Assembly (NCBI RefSeq): GCF_004364645.1
Contig: NZ_SOAW01000001.1
Coordinates: 2,329,845 to 2,393,844 of the forward strand
Direction: 5' to 3'
DNA from: Naumannella halotolerans
Lineage (GTDB): Bacteria > Actinomycetota > Actinomycetes > Propionibacteriales > Propionibacteriaceae
Length of the DNA: 64,000 nt
Position 1 is the first letter of the stretch; each line of letters opens with the position of its first letter. A program made the position numbers and the translations under genes. Under the pieces are notes generated by a model that was given only the letters and a program-made list of their open reading frames with translations, was not told the DNA's origin and did not search any database. Shown piece after piece: positions 58,038-64,000 of this stretch.

Positions 58038-58753
58038 TGAACACCCGCCTGGCGTGGCTCGGGTTCGGCATCGCCGCGGTCCTCCACCTCACCTTCCAAC
58101 TGCTGGCCGCGCCCACCGCGTCAGCACTGAGCCAGGTATTCCTGGCCCCGATGCTGATCGCGGTCGTCCTCTCCTCCCGACTCCCCTCCAGCCCGCTGCG
58201 GAACTGGATGCTCGCGGCACTGGTCTTCAGCTTCGTCGGCGACATGTTGCCGAAGTTCCTGCCTGCCTGGACCGAGATCTACATCATGATCACCGGCTTC
58301 GCGGTGGCCCAGATCTGCTGGATCATCGGGTTGTGGCCGCTGCGCTCGCGGTCGCTGGTGATCCGACGTCGGTGGCAGCTGCCGATCTACCTGATCACCG
58401 GGATGGCCCTGCTGGCCGCCTGCATCCCGACCGCCGGGAGGTTCACCCCGGCCGTCATCGCCTATGCCGTGATGCTGATCGCGATGGCCCTTCTCGCCAG
58501 CGGACTGGGTTGGATCGGCCAGCTCGGGGGCATCGCGTTCATGATCTCCGACGCGCTGATCGCCTTCGACCGCTTCGTCCCCTGGTTCGAGCTGCCGCAG
58601 GTCGGGTTCGCCATCATGGCCACCTACATCGCCGCGCTCGGACTGCTGGTCGCCGCCACCGTGCGGCACCTGCGGCCACCCACCCGCAGCCCGTCCGTTC
58701 GACCAGTGGAATCTCGGCAGGCGACGAACGATACTGGGGTATCCGGGGCCTGA
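58037..58753 (+). CDS. YhhN-family membrane protein (lysoplasmalogenase-like)
   Basis: 238 residues, with about eight membrane helices (LGFGIAAVLHLTFQLLAAPT, YIMITGFAVAQICWIIGLWP, VIAYAVMLIAMALLASGLG, FAIMATYIAALGLLVAATV). The conserved FSFVGDMLPKF and GIAFMISDALIAFDRF, with the Asp residues of the YhhN family, are present. Family members hydrolyse the vinyl-ether bond of lysoplasmalogens; substrate here is unproven. ATG 58037 follows AGGCAGG by about eight bases; a GTG three bases earlier is possible. It is coupled to the mutarotase gene (GTGATGA). Confidence 0.85.
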   Translation: MNTRLAWLGFGIAAVLHLTFQLLAAPTASALSQVFLAPMLIAVVLSSRLPSSPLRNWMLAALVFSFVGDMLPKFLPAWTEIYIMITGFAVAQICWIIGLWPLRSRSLVIRRRWQLPIYLITGMALLAACIPTAGRFTPAVIAYAVMLIAMALLASGLGWIGQLGGIAFMISDALIAFDRFVPWFELPQVGFAIMATYIAALGLLVAATVRHLRPPTRSPSVRPVESRQATNDTGVSGA

Positions 58754-58795
58754 GGGACGACGAGGGCCCGTCGCAACTGGGACAAGGAAGTTTCC

Positions 58796-60319
58796 ATGCC
58801 ACTCATTCCGAAGCCGGGCACCGAGGGGTCGCCCATCACTCTCCAGGATCGTTACGACAACTGGATCAACAACGAGTGGGTTCCGCCCACCAAGGGCGAG
58901 TACTTCGAGAATCCGTCACCGGTCAACGGCAAGGTCTACACCGAGGTTGCGCGCTCCAGCGCCGAGGACATCGAGAAGGCCCTCGATGCGGCCTGGCAGG
59001 CGTTCCCTGCCTGGAGCAAGACCTCGGTCACCGAACGCTCGAACCTGCTGTTGCAGATGGCCGACCGGATGCAGGAGAACATCGAAGCCATCGCCGCCGT
59101 CGAGTCCTGGGACAACGGCAAGGCGATCCGCGAACCGCTGGCCGCCGACATCCCCCTGGCGATCGATCACCTGCGCTACTTCGCCGCGGCGATCCGTACC
59201 CAGGAGGGTGGGATCTCGCAGATCGACGACGACACCGTCGCCTATCACTTCCACGAGCCGCTCGGTGTGGTCGGCCAGATCATTCCGTGGAACTTCCCGC
59301 TGCTGATGGCGATATGGAAGCTGGCTCCGGCCCTGGCCGCCGGCGACTGCGTGGTGTTGAAACCGGCCGAACAGACCCCGGTGTCGATCCTGGAGCTGTT
59401 CAGGATCGTCGGCGATCTGCTGCCACCGGGTGTGGTGAACATCGTGAACGGATTCGGTACCGAGGCAGGCAAGCCGCTGGCCTCGAACCCGCGGATCCGC
59501 AAGGTTGCCTTCACCGGAGAGACCACCACCGGCCGGTTGATCATGCAGTACGCGTCGCAGAACCTGATTCCGGTCACCCTGGAACTCGGCGGCAAGAGCC
59601 CGAACGTCTTCTTCGACGATGTCTTCGCTCTCGACGACGACTTCCGTTCGAAGGTGCTGGAGGGCTTCTCGATGTTCGCCCTGAACTCCGGCGAGATCTG
59701 CACCTGCCCCTCCCGGGCGCTCGTCCAGGGCGGTATCTACGACGAGTTCATCGCCGCGGCGGTCGAACGTACCTCCAAGATCAAGTTGGGCGATCCGTTC
59801 GACACCGACACCCAGGTCGGTGCGCAGGCCTCGAACGACCAGTTCGAGAAGATCCTGTCCTACATCCAGATCGGCAAGGAGGAAGGCGCCAACGTCCTTC
59901 TCGGTGGTGAGGCCATCGATCACGGTGGCGAACTCTCCGGCGGTTACTACATCAAGCCGACGATCTTCGAGGGCAAGAACAACATGCGGATCTTCCAGGA
60001 GGAGATCTTCGGACCGGTGGTCAGCGTGACATCGTTCACCGACTTCGAGGACGCGATGCAGATCGCCAACGACTCGCTGTACGGGCTCGGGGCCGGAGTC
60101 TGGTCGCGCGACCAGAACACCGCCTACCGCGCCGGCCGCGACATCCAGGCCGGCCGGGTGTGGGTGAACAACTACCACAACTACCCCGCCCACGCCGCCT
60201 TCGGTGGCTACAAGCAGTCCGGCATCGGCCGGGAGAACCACGCCATGATGCTGGATCACTACCAGCAGACGAAGAACATGCTGGTCTCCTACAGCAACAA
60301 GGAGTTGGGCTTCTACTGA
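58796..60319 (+). CDS. NAD-dependent aldehyde dehydrogenase
   Basis: 507 residues. It oxidises aldehydes such as acetaldehyde to acids. The substrate tunnel and NAD-binding parts show [40 protein letters not shown] and [13 protein letters not shown]. The catalytic Cys is in [11 protein letters not shown] near residue 300. The sequence is close to the ExaC/acetaldehyde-dehydrogenase type often paired with DUF779. Strong ribosome site AAGGAAG lies before the ATG. The stop overlaps the DUF779 start (TGATG). Confidence 0.94.
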   Translation: MPLIPKPGTEGSPITLQDRYDNWINNEWVPPTKGEYFENPSPVNGKVYTEVARSSAEDIEKALDAAWQAFPAWSKTSVTERSNLLLQMADRMQENIEAIAAVESWDNGKAIREPLAADIPLAIDHLRYFAAAIRTQEGGISQIDDDTVAYHFHEPLGVVGQIIPWNFPLLMAIWKLAPALAAGDCVVLKPAEQTPVSILELFRIVGDLLPPGVVNIVNGFGTEAGKPLASNPRIRKVAFTGETTTGRLIMQYASQNLIPVTLELGGKSPNVFFDDVFALDDDFRSKVLEGFSMFALNSGEICTCPSRALVQGGIYDEFIAAAVERTSKIKLGDPFDTDTQVGAQASNDQFEKILSYIQIGKEEGANVLLGGEAIDHGGELSGGYYIKPTIFEGKNNMRIFQEEIFGPVVSVTSFTDFEDAMQIANDSLYGLGAGVWSRDQNTAYRAGRDIQAGRVWVNNYHNYPAHAAFGGYKQSGIGRENHAMMLDHYQQTKNMLVSYSNKELGFY

Positions 60320-60810
60320 TGAGCGATGAGTGGTCCAGCCGAGTGCTGATCACCGACCGGGCGGCCGATCTCCTCGGCCGCCTGGTCGCCCGTCACGGGC
60401 CGGTGATGTTCCACCAGTCCGGCGGGTGCTGCGATGGCTCGGCACCGATGTGCTATCCCGACGGTGACTTCATCGTCGGCGATCGGGACGTGCTGCTGGG
60501 AGTGATCACCACGGCTCGCGGCGAACCCGGGGCACCGGTGTGGATCTCCGGTTCGCAGTACGCACTGTGGAAGCACACACAGCTGATCTTGGACGCGGTT
60601 CCCGGTCGCGGCTCCGGTTTCTCCCTGGAGGCGCCGGAGGGTGAACGCTTCCTCACCCGATCGCGGGTGATCAGCCCCGAGGTCGAGGAGAGCCTGCCGC
60701 CGATCATCACCGGTGGTCAGGTCGAGGAGGGTGCCGAACTGCCGGAACCGATCGGCCCGGTGGAGATCAGCGGCGAGCTGGGCGAGGTCTGCCGGATCGT
60801 CCGCGCCTGA
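60319..60810 (+). CDS. DUF779 protein, partner of aldehyde dehydrogenase
   Basis: 163 residues. The conserved region MFHQSGGCCDGSAPMCYPDGDF has three cysteines, and ISGSQYALWKHTQLILDAVPGRGSGFSLEAPEGERFLTRS is the family core. DUF779 is regularly coded next to aldehyde dehydrogenases, sometimes fused to them, and is thought to help them; the mechanism is unknown to me. An acidic tail of about 35 residues follows here. The start overlaps the dehydrogenase stop. A terminator comes at once. Confidence 0.88.
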   Translation: MSDEWSSRVLITDRAADLLGRLVARHGPVMFHQSGGCCDGSAPMCYPDGDFIVGDRDVLLGVITTARGEPGAPVWISGSQYALWKHTQLILDAVPGRGSGFSLEAPEGERFLTRSRVISPEVEESLPPIITGGQVEEGAELPEPIGPVEISGELGEVCRIVRA

Positions 60811-60816
60811 GACCCA

Positions 60817-60852
60817 GAACGGGGCTGTCGATGATCATCGACAGCCCCGTTC
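60817..60852. terminator. Bidirectional perfect-palindrome terminator
   Basis: A 36-base perfect palindrome (GAACGGGGCTGTCGATGA and its complement) follows the DUF779 stop by six bases. It can form a long stem or cruciform. Confidence 0.75.
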
Positions 60853-61052
60853 GTCGTTCCTGACCGACCAGGCCGGACTGCGGATTCGGTGGAGCGATGA
60901 GGGATCGGGTCAGCCCTGAGCAGTCCTGGCCGGCCTCTTCGGCGACGGGTGCGGAAGCTTGGCGACCCGGCCCATGATCAGCACGTCGAAGCGCGATCAA
61001 GACAGCACGCGGGTTTGACGGACCCGGCCCATGATCGGCCCAGGTCGCGGGC

Positions 61053-61994
61053 TCAGGCGGAGGGCGCGGGGCTCGGCGGGTTCTCCAACAGATCAGCCGA
61101 GGGTACGAAGAACAGCGCGCCGGTGTGGGCGGTGGAGAAGTCCAGGATCCGGTCGCTGGTGCCGGGTGGATCGCCGATGAACATGTTCCGCAGCATCCGC
61201 TCGGTCACCGCCGGGTCGGCGGCGTACCCGATGAAGTAGGTGCCGTAGGGACCGGTGCTGGCCTGGCCGAACGGCATGTTGTCGCGGACTATCTTCAACG
61301 GGTTGCCGTTCTCGTCGTTGATCGAGTTGAGCACGGTGTGGGCGTCGGCTGCCTTGTCGGCATCGGGGAACTCGATGTCGGACAGCTTGCGCCGACCGAT
61401 CGCGCGCTCCTGCTCCTCGACGGTGATGGCGTCCCATGCCCGGAGATCGTGCAGGTACTTCTGCACGATCACGTAGCTGCCGCCGACGAAGGCCGGATCC
61501 TGCTCCCCGATCAACACGTATTCGTCGGCGGCCTCACCGCTCGGGTTCTCCGTACCGTCGACGAAGCCGAGCAGGTCACGCTCGTCGAAGTAGCGGAACC
61601 CGTGCACCTCATCGGTGACGGTGACGGCATCACCGAGTGGCCCGAACACCTCCTGCATGAAGGCGAAGCAGAGGTCGAAGTCGACCGCCCGGACGTGGAA
61701 CAGCAGGTCACCCCCGGTTGCCGGCGCCGTGTGCTTCTCGCCGCGGATCTCGGTGAAGGGATGCAGGTTCATCGGCCGCGGACCGGAGAACAGTCGATCC
61801 CAGGCATGCGACCCGATGCCGACCACCGGTGCAAGTCCGCCGTCGAGCCGGCGGAAGCCGACCGCCCGGGTGTAACCGCCCCAGTTGCTGACCATCTCCC
61901 GGACCTTGTCCTCGCCGCCGGGGTTGATGTCGGCGGTGACGAAGATCGCACTACGGGTCAGTTGGGTCAGCACCGGCTGGGGCTGGACATTCAT
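61053..61994 (-). CDS. Dyp-type heme peroxidase
   Basis: 313 residues. A heme peroxidase of the dye-decolorising family. The GxxDG motif reads LLGFVDGTENPSG near residue 140, with the catalytic Asp. The heme-ligand His lies in AADAHTVLNSI near 225, and VRDNMPFGQASTGPYGTYFIGY near 245 is typical of the B-type. No Tat signal or N-terminal extension is seen, and the C-terminal end (ENPPSPAPSA) lacks a clear encapsulin cargo tag, so it is probably a plain cytoplasmic enzyme. ATG 61994 is used. Confidence 0.92.
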   Translation of the reverse strand: MNVQPQPVLTQLTRSAIFVTADINPGGEDKVREMVSNWGGYTRAVGFRRLDGGLAPVVGIGSHAWDRLFSGPRPMNLHPFTEIRGEKHTAPATGGDLLFHVRAVDFDLCFAFMQEVFGPLGDAVTVTDEVHGFRYFDERDLLGFVDGTENPSGEAADEYVLIGEQDPAFVGGSYVIVQKYLHDLRAWDAITVEEQERAIGRRKLSDIEFPDADKAADAHTVLNSINDENGNPLKIVRDNMPFGQASTGPYGTYFIGYAADPAVTERMLRNMFIGDPPGTSDRILDFSTAHTGALFFVPSADLLENPPSPAPSA

Positions 61995-62132
61995 CTGGTC
62001 ACCTCCGGGTCAGGGCAGGTCGCATGCACCACATGTTCGGCTGGTATCGACCCTACTCAGGCGCCGGCCGACGGATCCGTGCAGGATGCCTCCATTCCGC
62101 GGCCGAGCCGAACCCCACACAAACCGATCCCG

Positions 62133-62280
62133 CCGCACCCGAAGCCACCCCGCACACGAAGCCACGCGCCGCACACGAAGCCACCCCACCCCGTTAAGCC
62201 ACCCCGCAGGCCAAGCCACCTCGCATACGAGGCCGCGCGCCGCACCCGAAACCACGCGCCACACCCGAAGGCACGCCGCC
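62133..62280. repeat. Degenerate tandem repeat, about 17-20-bp units
   Basis: About eight imperfect units of CCGCACACGAAGCCACGCG run head to tail. They vary in length, so it is neither a clean coding repeat nor a CRISPR array. On the minus strand they read as Arg/Trp/Val-rich frames that do not look like real protein. Confidence 0.7.
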
Positions 62281-62369
62281 CCGCGAGTACTTGTGGCGGG
62301 AGGTCCTGCCGCGCGTTTCATCTCCGATCCCGGCGGCCCGGGGCACCGGGCCGGGTCACGGCGCGAACC

Positions 62370-62461
62370 AACAAGACAAACGTCACACTCGATCGACGAC
62401 ATGCACAATCGCCCCGGCGTGTCGCGCCGGAACCGCAATCGAGTGTGACGTTTGTCTTGTT
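62370..62461. repeat. 24-bp perfect inverted repeat around an inner hairpin
   Basis: Arms 62370-62393 and 62438-62461 (starting AACAAGACAAACGTCACACT) are exact complements 44 bases apart. Within the loop CCGGCG-TGTCG-CGCCGG makes a second hairpin at 62414-62430. It resembles a small non-coding mobile or palindromic element. No gene lies inside. Confidence 0.8.
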
Positions 62462-62532
62462 CGCGGCGCCGACCGGGGTGACCGGTGCGGGTTCGTCGCG
62501 CGGTCGCCGGCTGGGACCCCGACTCCGGCCGG

Positions 62533-62538
62533 TGAACC
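62533..62538. repeat. Outer six bases of the interrupted second IS3 element's terminal repeat
   Basis: TGAACC here plus GCACTGGGTTT from 63910 onward rebuilds a terminal repeat like that of the inserted element. ACC (62536-62538) is duplicated at 63907-63909 as the target site. Confidence 0.6.
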
Positions 62539-62590
62539 TGAACCGCCTCAGGTTTGATGCCGCTTCCTTTCGAGTTGAAAGGATGGCGTC

Positions 62591-62902
62591 ATGCCGAAGA
62601 TTATCGATCCGCAGGTGCGTAACCGGGCGGTGAGGCTCGTGCTGGAACATCGTGCGGAGTACTCGTCGACTGCGAAGGCGATCGCGGCCGTCGCCCGTCA
62701 GGAAGGCGTGGGGGCGGAGTCGCTGCGTCGGTGGGTGCTCCAGGCCGAGATCGACGCGGGCGACCGTGACGGGCAGACCAGCGAGGAGCACGCCGAGATC
62801 CGCCGGCTGAAGGCGGAGAACAAGCGGCTGCGTGAGGACGTCGCGATCCTGAAAGCCGCGGCGACTTTCTTCGCGGGGGAACTCGACCCCCGCAACCGTT
62901 GA
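62591..62902 (+). CDS. IS3-family transposase OrfA
   Basis: 103 residues. It recognises the element's ends by a helix-turn-helix near residues 22-50 (SSTAKAIAAVARQEGVGAES LRRWV, in pieces) and dimerises through the leucine zipper RRLKAENKRLREDVAILKAA. The ATG at 62591 has GAAAGGA a few bases before it. Its TGA overlaps the TTG of OrfB, and OrfB is in the -1 frame, so a programmed frameshift could make the fused transposase typical of the family. No obvious slippery run is seen near the overlap. Confidence 0.93.
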   Translation: MPKIIDPQVRNRAVRLVLEHRAEYSSTAKAIAAVARQEGVGAESLRRWVLQAEIDAGDRDGQTSEEHAEIRRLKAENKRLREDVAILKAAATFFAGELDPRNR

Positions 62903-63879
62903 TCCTAGGTTTCATCGATCAGATGAGGGCTCAGGGGCACGCGGTCGAGTCGACGCTCCGCGTCCTGCGAGAGCAGGGCGTGAAGGTCGCCGCGCGCACC
63001 TACCGCACCTGGCGACGGCCCTGCATCTCGTCCCGCATGCTCACCGACGCGATGGTCGTGGACGCGGTCCGTGACGCGGCTTGGACGACCGAGATCCTGC
63101 CCGACGGGAGCAGCCGTCGGCGGATGACCCCGGAGGGCTTGTACGGGCGGCGGAAGGTGACCGCGCTGATCCGCCGCACCACGATCCCCGACGCGTCGTG
63201 GGGTGCGATCGACCGGGCCATGCGCACCCTCGGGCTATCCGGCATCACGAGGGCGAAGGCGATCCGCACCACGATCCCGGGCAAGGACGGGATCCGTGCC
63301 GGGGACCTGCTGAACCGGGACTTCACCGCCCCACGGCCGGATCACACCTGGGTGACGGACTTCACCTATTGCCGCACGTGGGCCGGCTGGGTGTATGTCG
63401 CGTTCATCGTCGACGTGTACTCGCAGAGGATCGTGGCCTGGCACGCGCAGACGAGCAAGCACGTCGACCTCGTGATGATCCCGCTGCGCATGGCCCTGTG
63501 GGAACGCGACCGGCAAGGTCACCCGATCCAGCGGAAGCAGCTGCGGGCGCACTCCGATGCAGGCAGCCAATACACGTCGATCGTGTGGACGGAGAAGCTC
63601 GCTCTCGACGGCATCGCCCCCTCGATCGGGACAGTCGGCGACGCGTACGACAACGCCCTGATGGAGACGATCAACGGGCTCTACAAGGCGGAATGCGTGC
63701 GCACCACGGTCTTCCACGACGGCCCCTACAAGACGATCGCCGACGTCGAATACGCGACCGCCGGCTGGGTCGATTGGTACAACCACCGCAGGCTCCACGG
63801 TAGCCTCGGAATGGTCAGCCCGAACGAGTTCGAGGCTGCCTACTACGCGGCCCTCACACCAGAGCCGCTCCCCGCATAG
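62899..63879 (+). CDS. IS3-family transposase OrfB (DDE catalytic subunit)
   Basis: 326 residues from TTG 62899. After a helical N-terminal region (MRAQGHAVESTLRVLREQGV) and a DUF4277/HTH_21-like part comes the rve integrase core. The catalytic acids are Asp in HTWVTDFTYC near residue 153, Asp in RAHSDAGSQYTSI near 220 and Glu in NALMETINGLYKAE near 255. It ends DWYNHRRLHGSLGMVSPNEFEAAYYAAL. The frame is uninterrupted. With OrfA it cuts and joins the element's ends. Confidence 0.94.
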   Translation: MILGFIDQMRAQGHAVESTLRVLREQGVKVAARTYRTWRRPCISSRMLTDAMVVDAVRDAAWTTEILPDGSSRRRMTPEGLYGRRKVTALIRRTTIPDASWGAIDRAMRTLGLSGITRAKAIRTTIPGKDGIRAGDLLNRDFTAPRPDHTWVTDFTYCRTWAGWVYVAFIVDVYSQRIVAWHAQTSKHVDLVMIPLRMALWERDRQGHPIQRKQLRAHSDAGSQYTSIVWTEKLALDGIAPSIGTVGDAYDNALMETINGLYKAECVRTTVFHDGPYKTIADVEYATAGWVDWYNHRRLHGSLGMVSPNEFEAAYYAALTPEPLPA

Positions 63880-63906
63880 AAGCGGCGGAGAACCTGAGGC
63901 GGTTCA

Positions 63907-64000
63907 ACCGCACTGGGTTTCGTTCCTATGCGGGTTCGAGGGAACCGTCTGGTTCCTCGGTACTGGTTGAGGCCTCATAGTAGGCGGCCTCGACCTCGAT
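63907..64000 (-). mobile_element. End of a second IS3-family element, interrupted by the complete IS
   Basis: From 63910 the sequence GCACTGGGTTT continues a terminal repeat whose outer TGAACC lies at 62533-62538. The transposase tail ends about 20 bases inside, as in the complete element. This IS began at 62533 on its outer edge and continues past the window on the right. Confidence 0.6.
63926..64000 (-). CDS. C-terminal end of a second IS3-family transposase (runs off the window)
   Basis: On the minus strand the last 24 codons read IEVEAAYYEASTSTEEPDGS then LEPA and stop TAG at 63926-63928. The E-x-E-AAYYEA part matches the end of OrfB next door (EFEAAYYAAL), so this is a relative. The rest of the gene lies beyond 64000. 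Only the tail is seen, so it is not known whether the gene is intact. Confidence 0.7.
   Translation of the reverse strand: MEVEAAYYEASTSTEEPDGSLEPA

Larger units (their letters stand above)
62539..63906 (+). mobile_element. Complete IS3-family insertion sequence (1368 bp)
   Basis: Perfect 16-bp terminal inverted repeats (TGAACCGCCTCAGGTT at 62539-62554 and its complement at 63891-63906) with TG...CA ends. It holds two overlapping transposase genes and is flanked by a 3-bp duplication ACC (62536-62538 and 63907-63909). All features are intact, so it may be mobile. It sits inside the terminus of another IS3-family element. Confidence 0.92.

Noticed and set aside
61053..61994. Dyp peroxidase as encapsulin cargo
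   Set aside because: The C-terminus (PPSPAPSA) does not look like a cargo tag, and no encapsulin gene lies next to it.
62133..62280. CRISPR array
   Set aside because: Units are 17-20 bases, adjacent without spacers, and too variable. No cas gene is present.
62010..62438. A minus-strand frame through the tandem repeat
   Set aside because: The Arg/Trp/Val-rich translation follows the DNA repeat, units are not multiples of three, and it enters the inverted repeat. Not a real protein.

Overview
The window is chromosomal DNA from a high-GC actinobacterium. The dense, strongly G/C-biased coding, HspR/HAIR control of dnaK and clpB, a class E sortase, malate:quinone oxidoreductase, an actinobacterial-type dCTP deaminase and a DUF3151 protein fit the Propionibacteriaceae or a close relative. 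That placement is inference from gene content, not a database result.

Layout. 1-1300: an M20 peptidase cut by the window edge, a 44-residue Cys-rich protein and the wreck of an ABC exporter. 1342-13853: purine synthesis genes (purL, purQ, a PurC-PurS fusion, purB, purD, purA), with a lipid kinase, a PspC protein, a decayed LAXTG surface protein and a phosphotransferase between them. 13984-18031: a DUF3151 protein, a TetR regulator and a three-gene acyl-CoA operon (SDR, enoyl-CoA hydratase, CaiB-type CoA-transferase). That operon sits behind a perfect palindromic operator, and its last gene carries an in-frame amber stop. 18125-24079: an SF2 helicase, class II aldolase, a small membrane protein, a GntR regulator and an rRNA/tRNA methyltransferase. 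24130-29390: an envelope-related minus-strand run (beta-propeller protein, Pro/Glu-rich membrane protein, LemA, pyrE, sortase E, membrane protein).

29481-39129: zwf, a spermidine-synthase-like protein and the heat-shock set clpB, hspR, dnaJ, grpE, dnaK. Five HspR-type inverted repeats lie in front of clpB and dnaK. 39246-46366: a MarR/MFS pair with a palindromic operator, a TetR-like regulator, YbjQ, a two-component system, a glucosaminidase and deoC. 46490-55694: mqo, a lipoprotein, dcd, a DUF3592 protein, FHA and PP2C signalling proteins, a siderophore-interacting protein with an iron box, aquaporin and serB. 55946-61994: cystathionine gamma-synthase, a hexose-phosphate mutarotase, a YhhN protein, aldehyde dehydrogenase with its DUF779 partner, and a Dyp peroxidase.

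61995-64000 is accessory DNA: a degenerate tandem repeat, a 24-bp inverted repeat, and a complete IS3-family element inserted inside the terminal repeat of a second IS3-family element that runs off the window.

Most notable: a family of three 53-bp intergenic elements (31047, 53751, 55779) of identical length with inverted ends, one terminal base pair of which covaries; the PurC-PurS fusion; the nested insertion sequences; and several recent gene inactivations (ABC exporter, LAXTG protein, CoA-transferase). I saw no CRISPR array, prophage, tRNA or rRNA. No clearly novel multi-gene system stands out; the small repeat elements are the best candidates for something undescribed.
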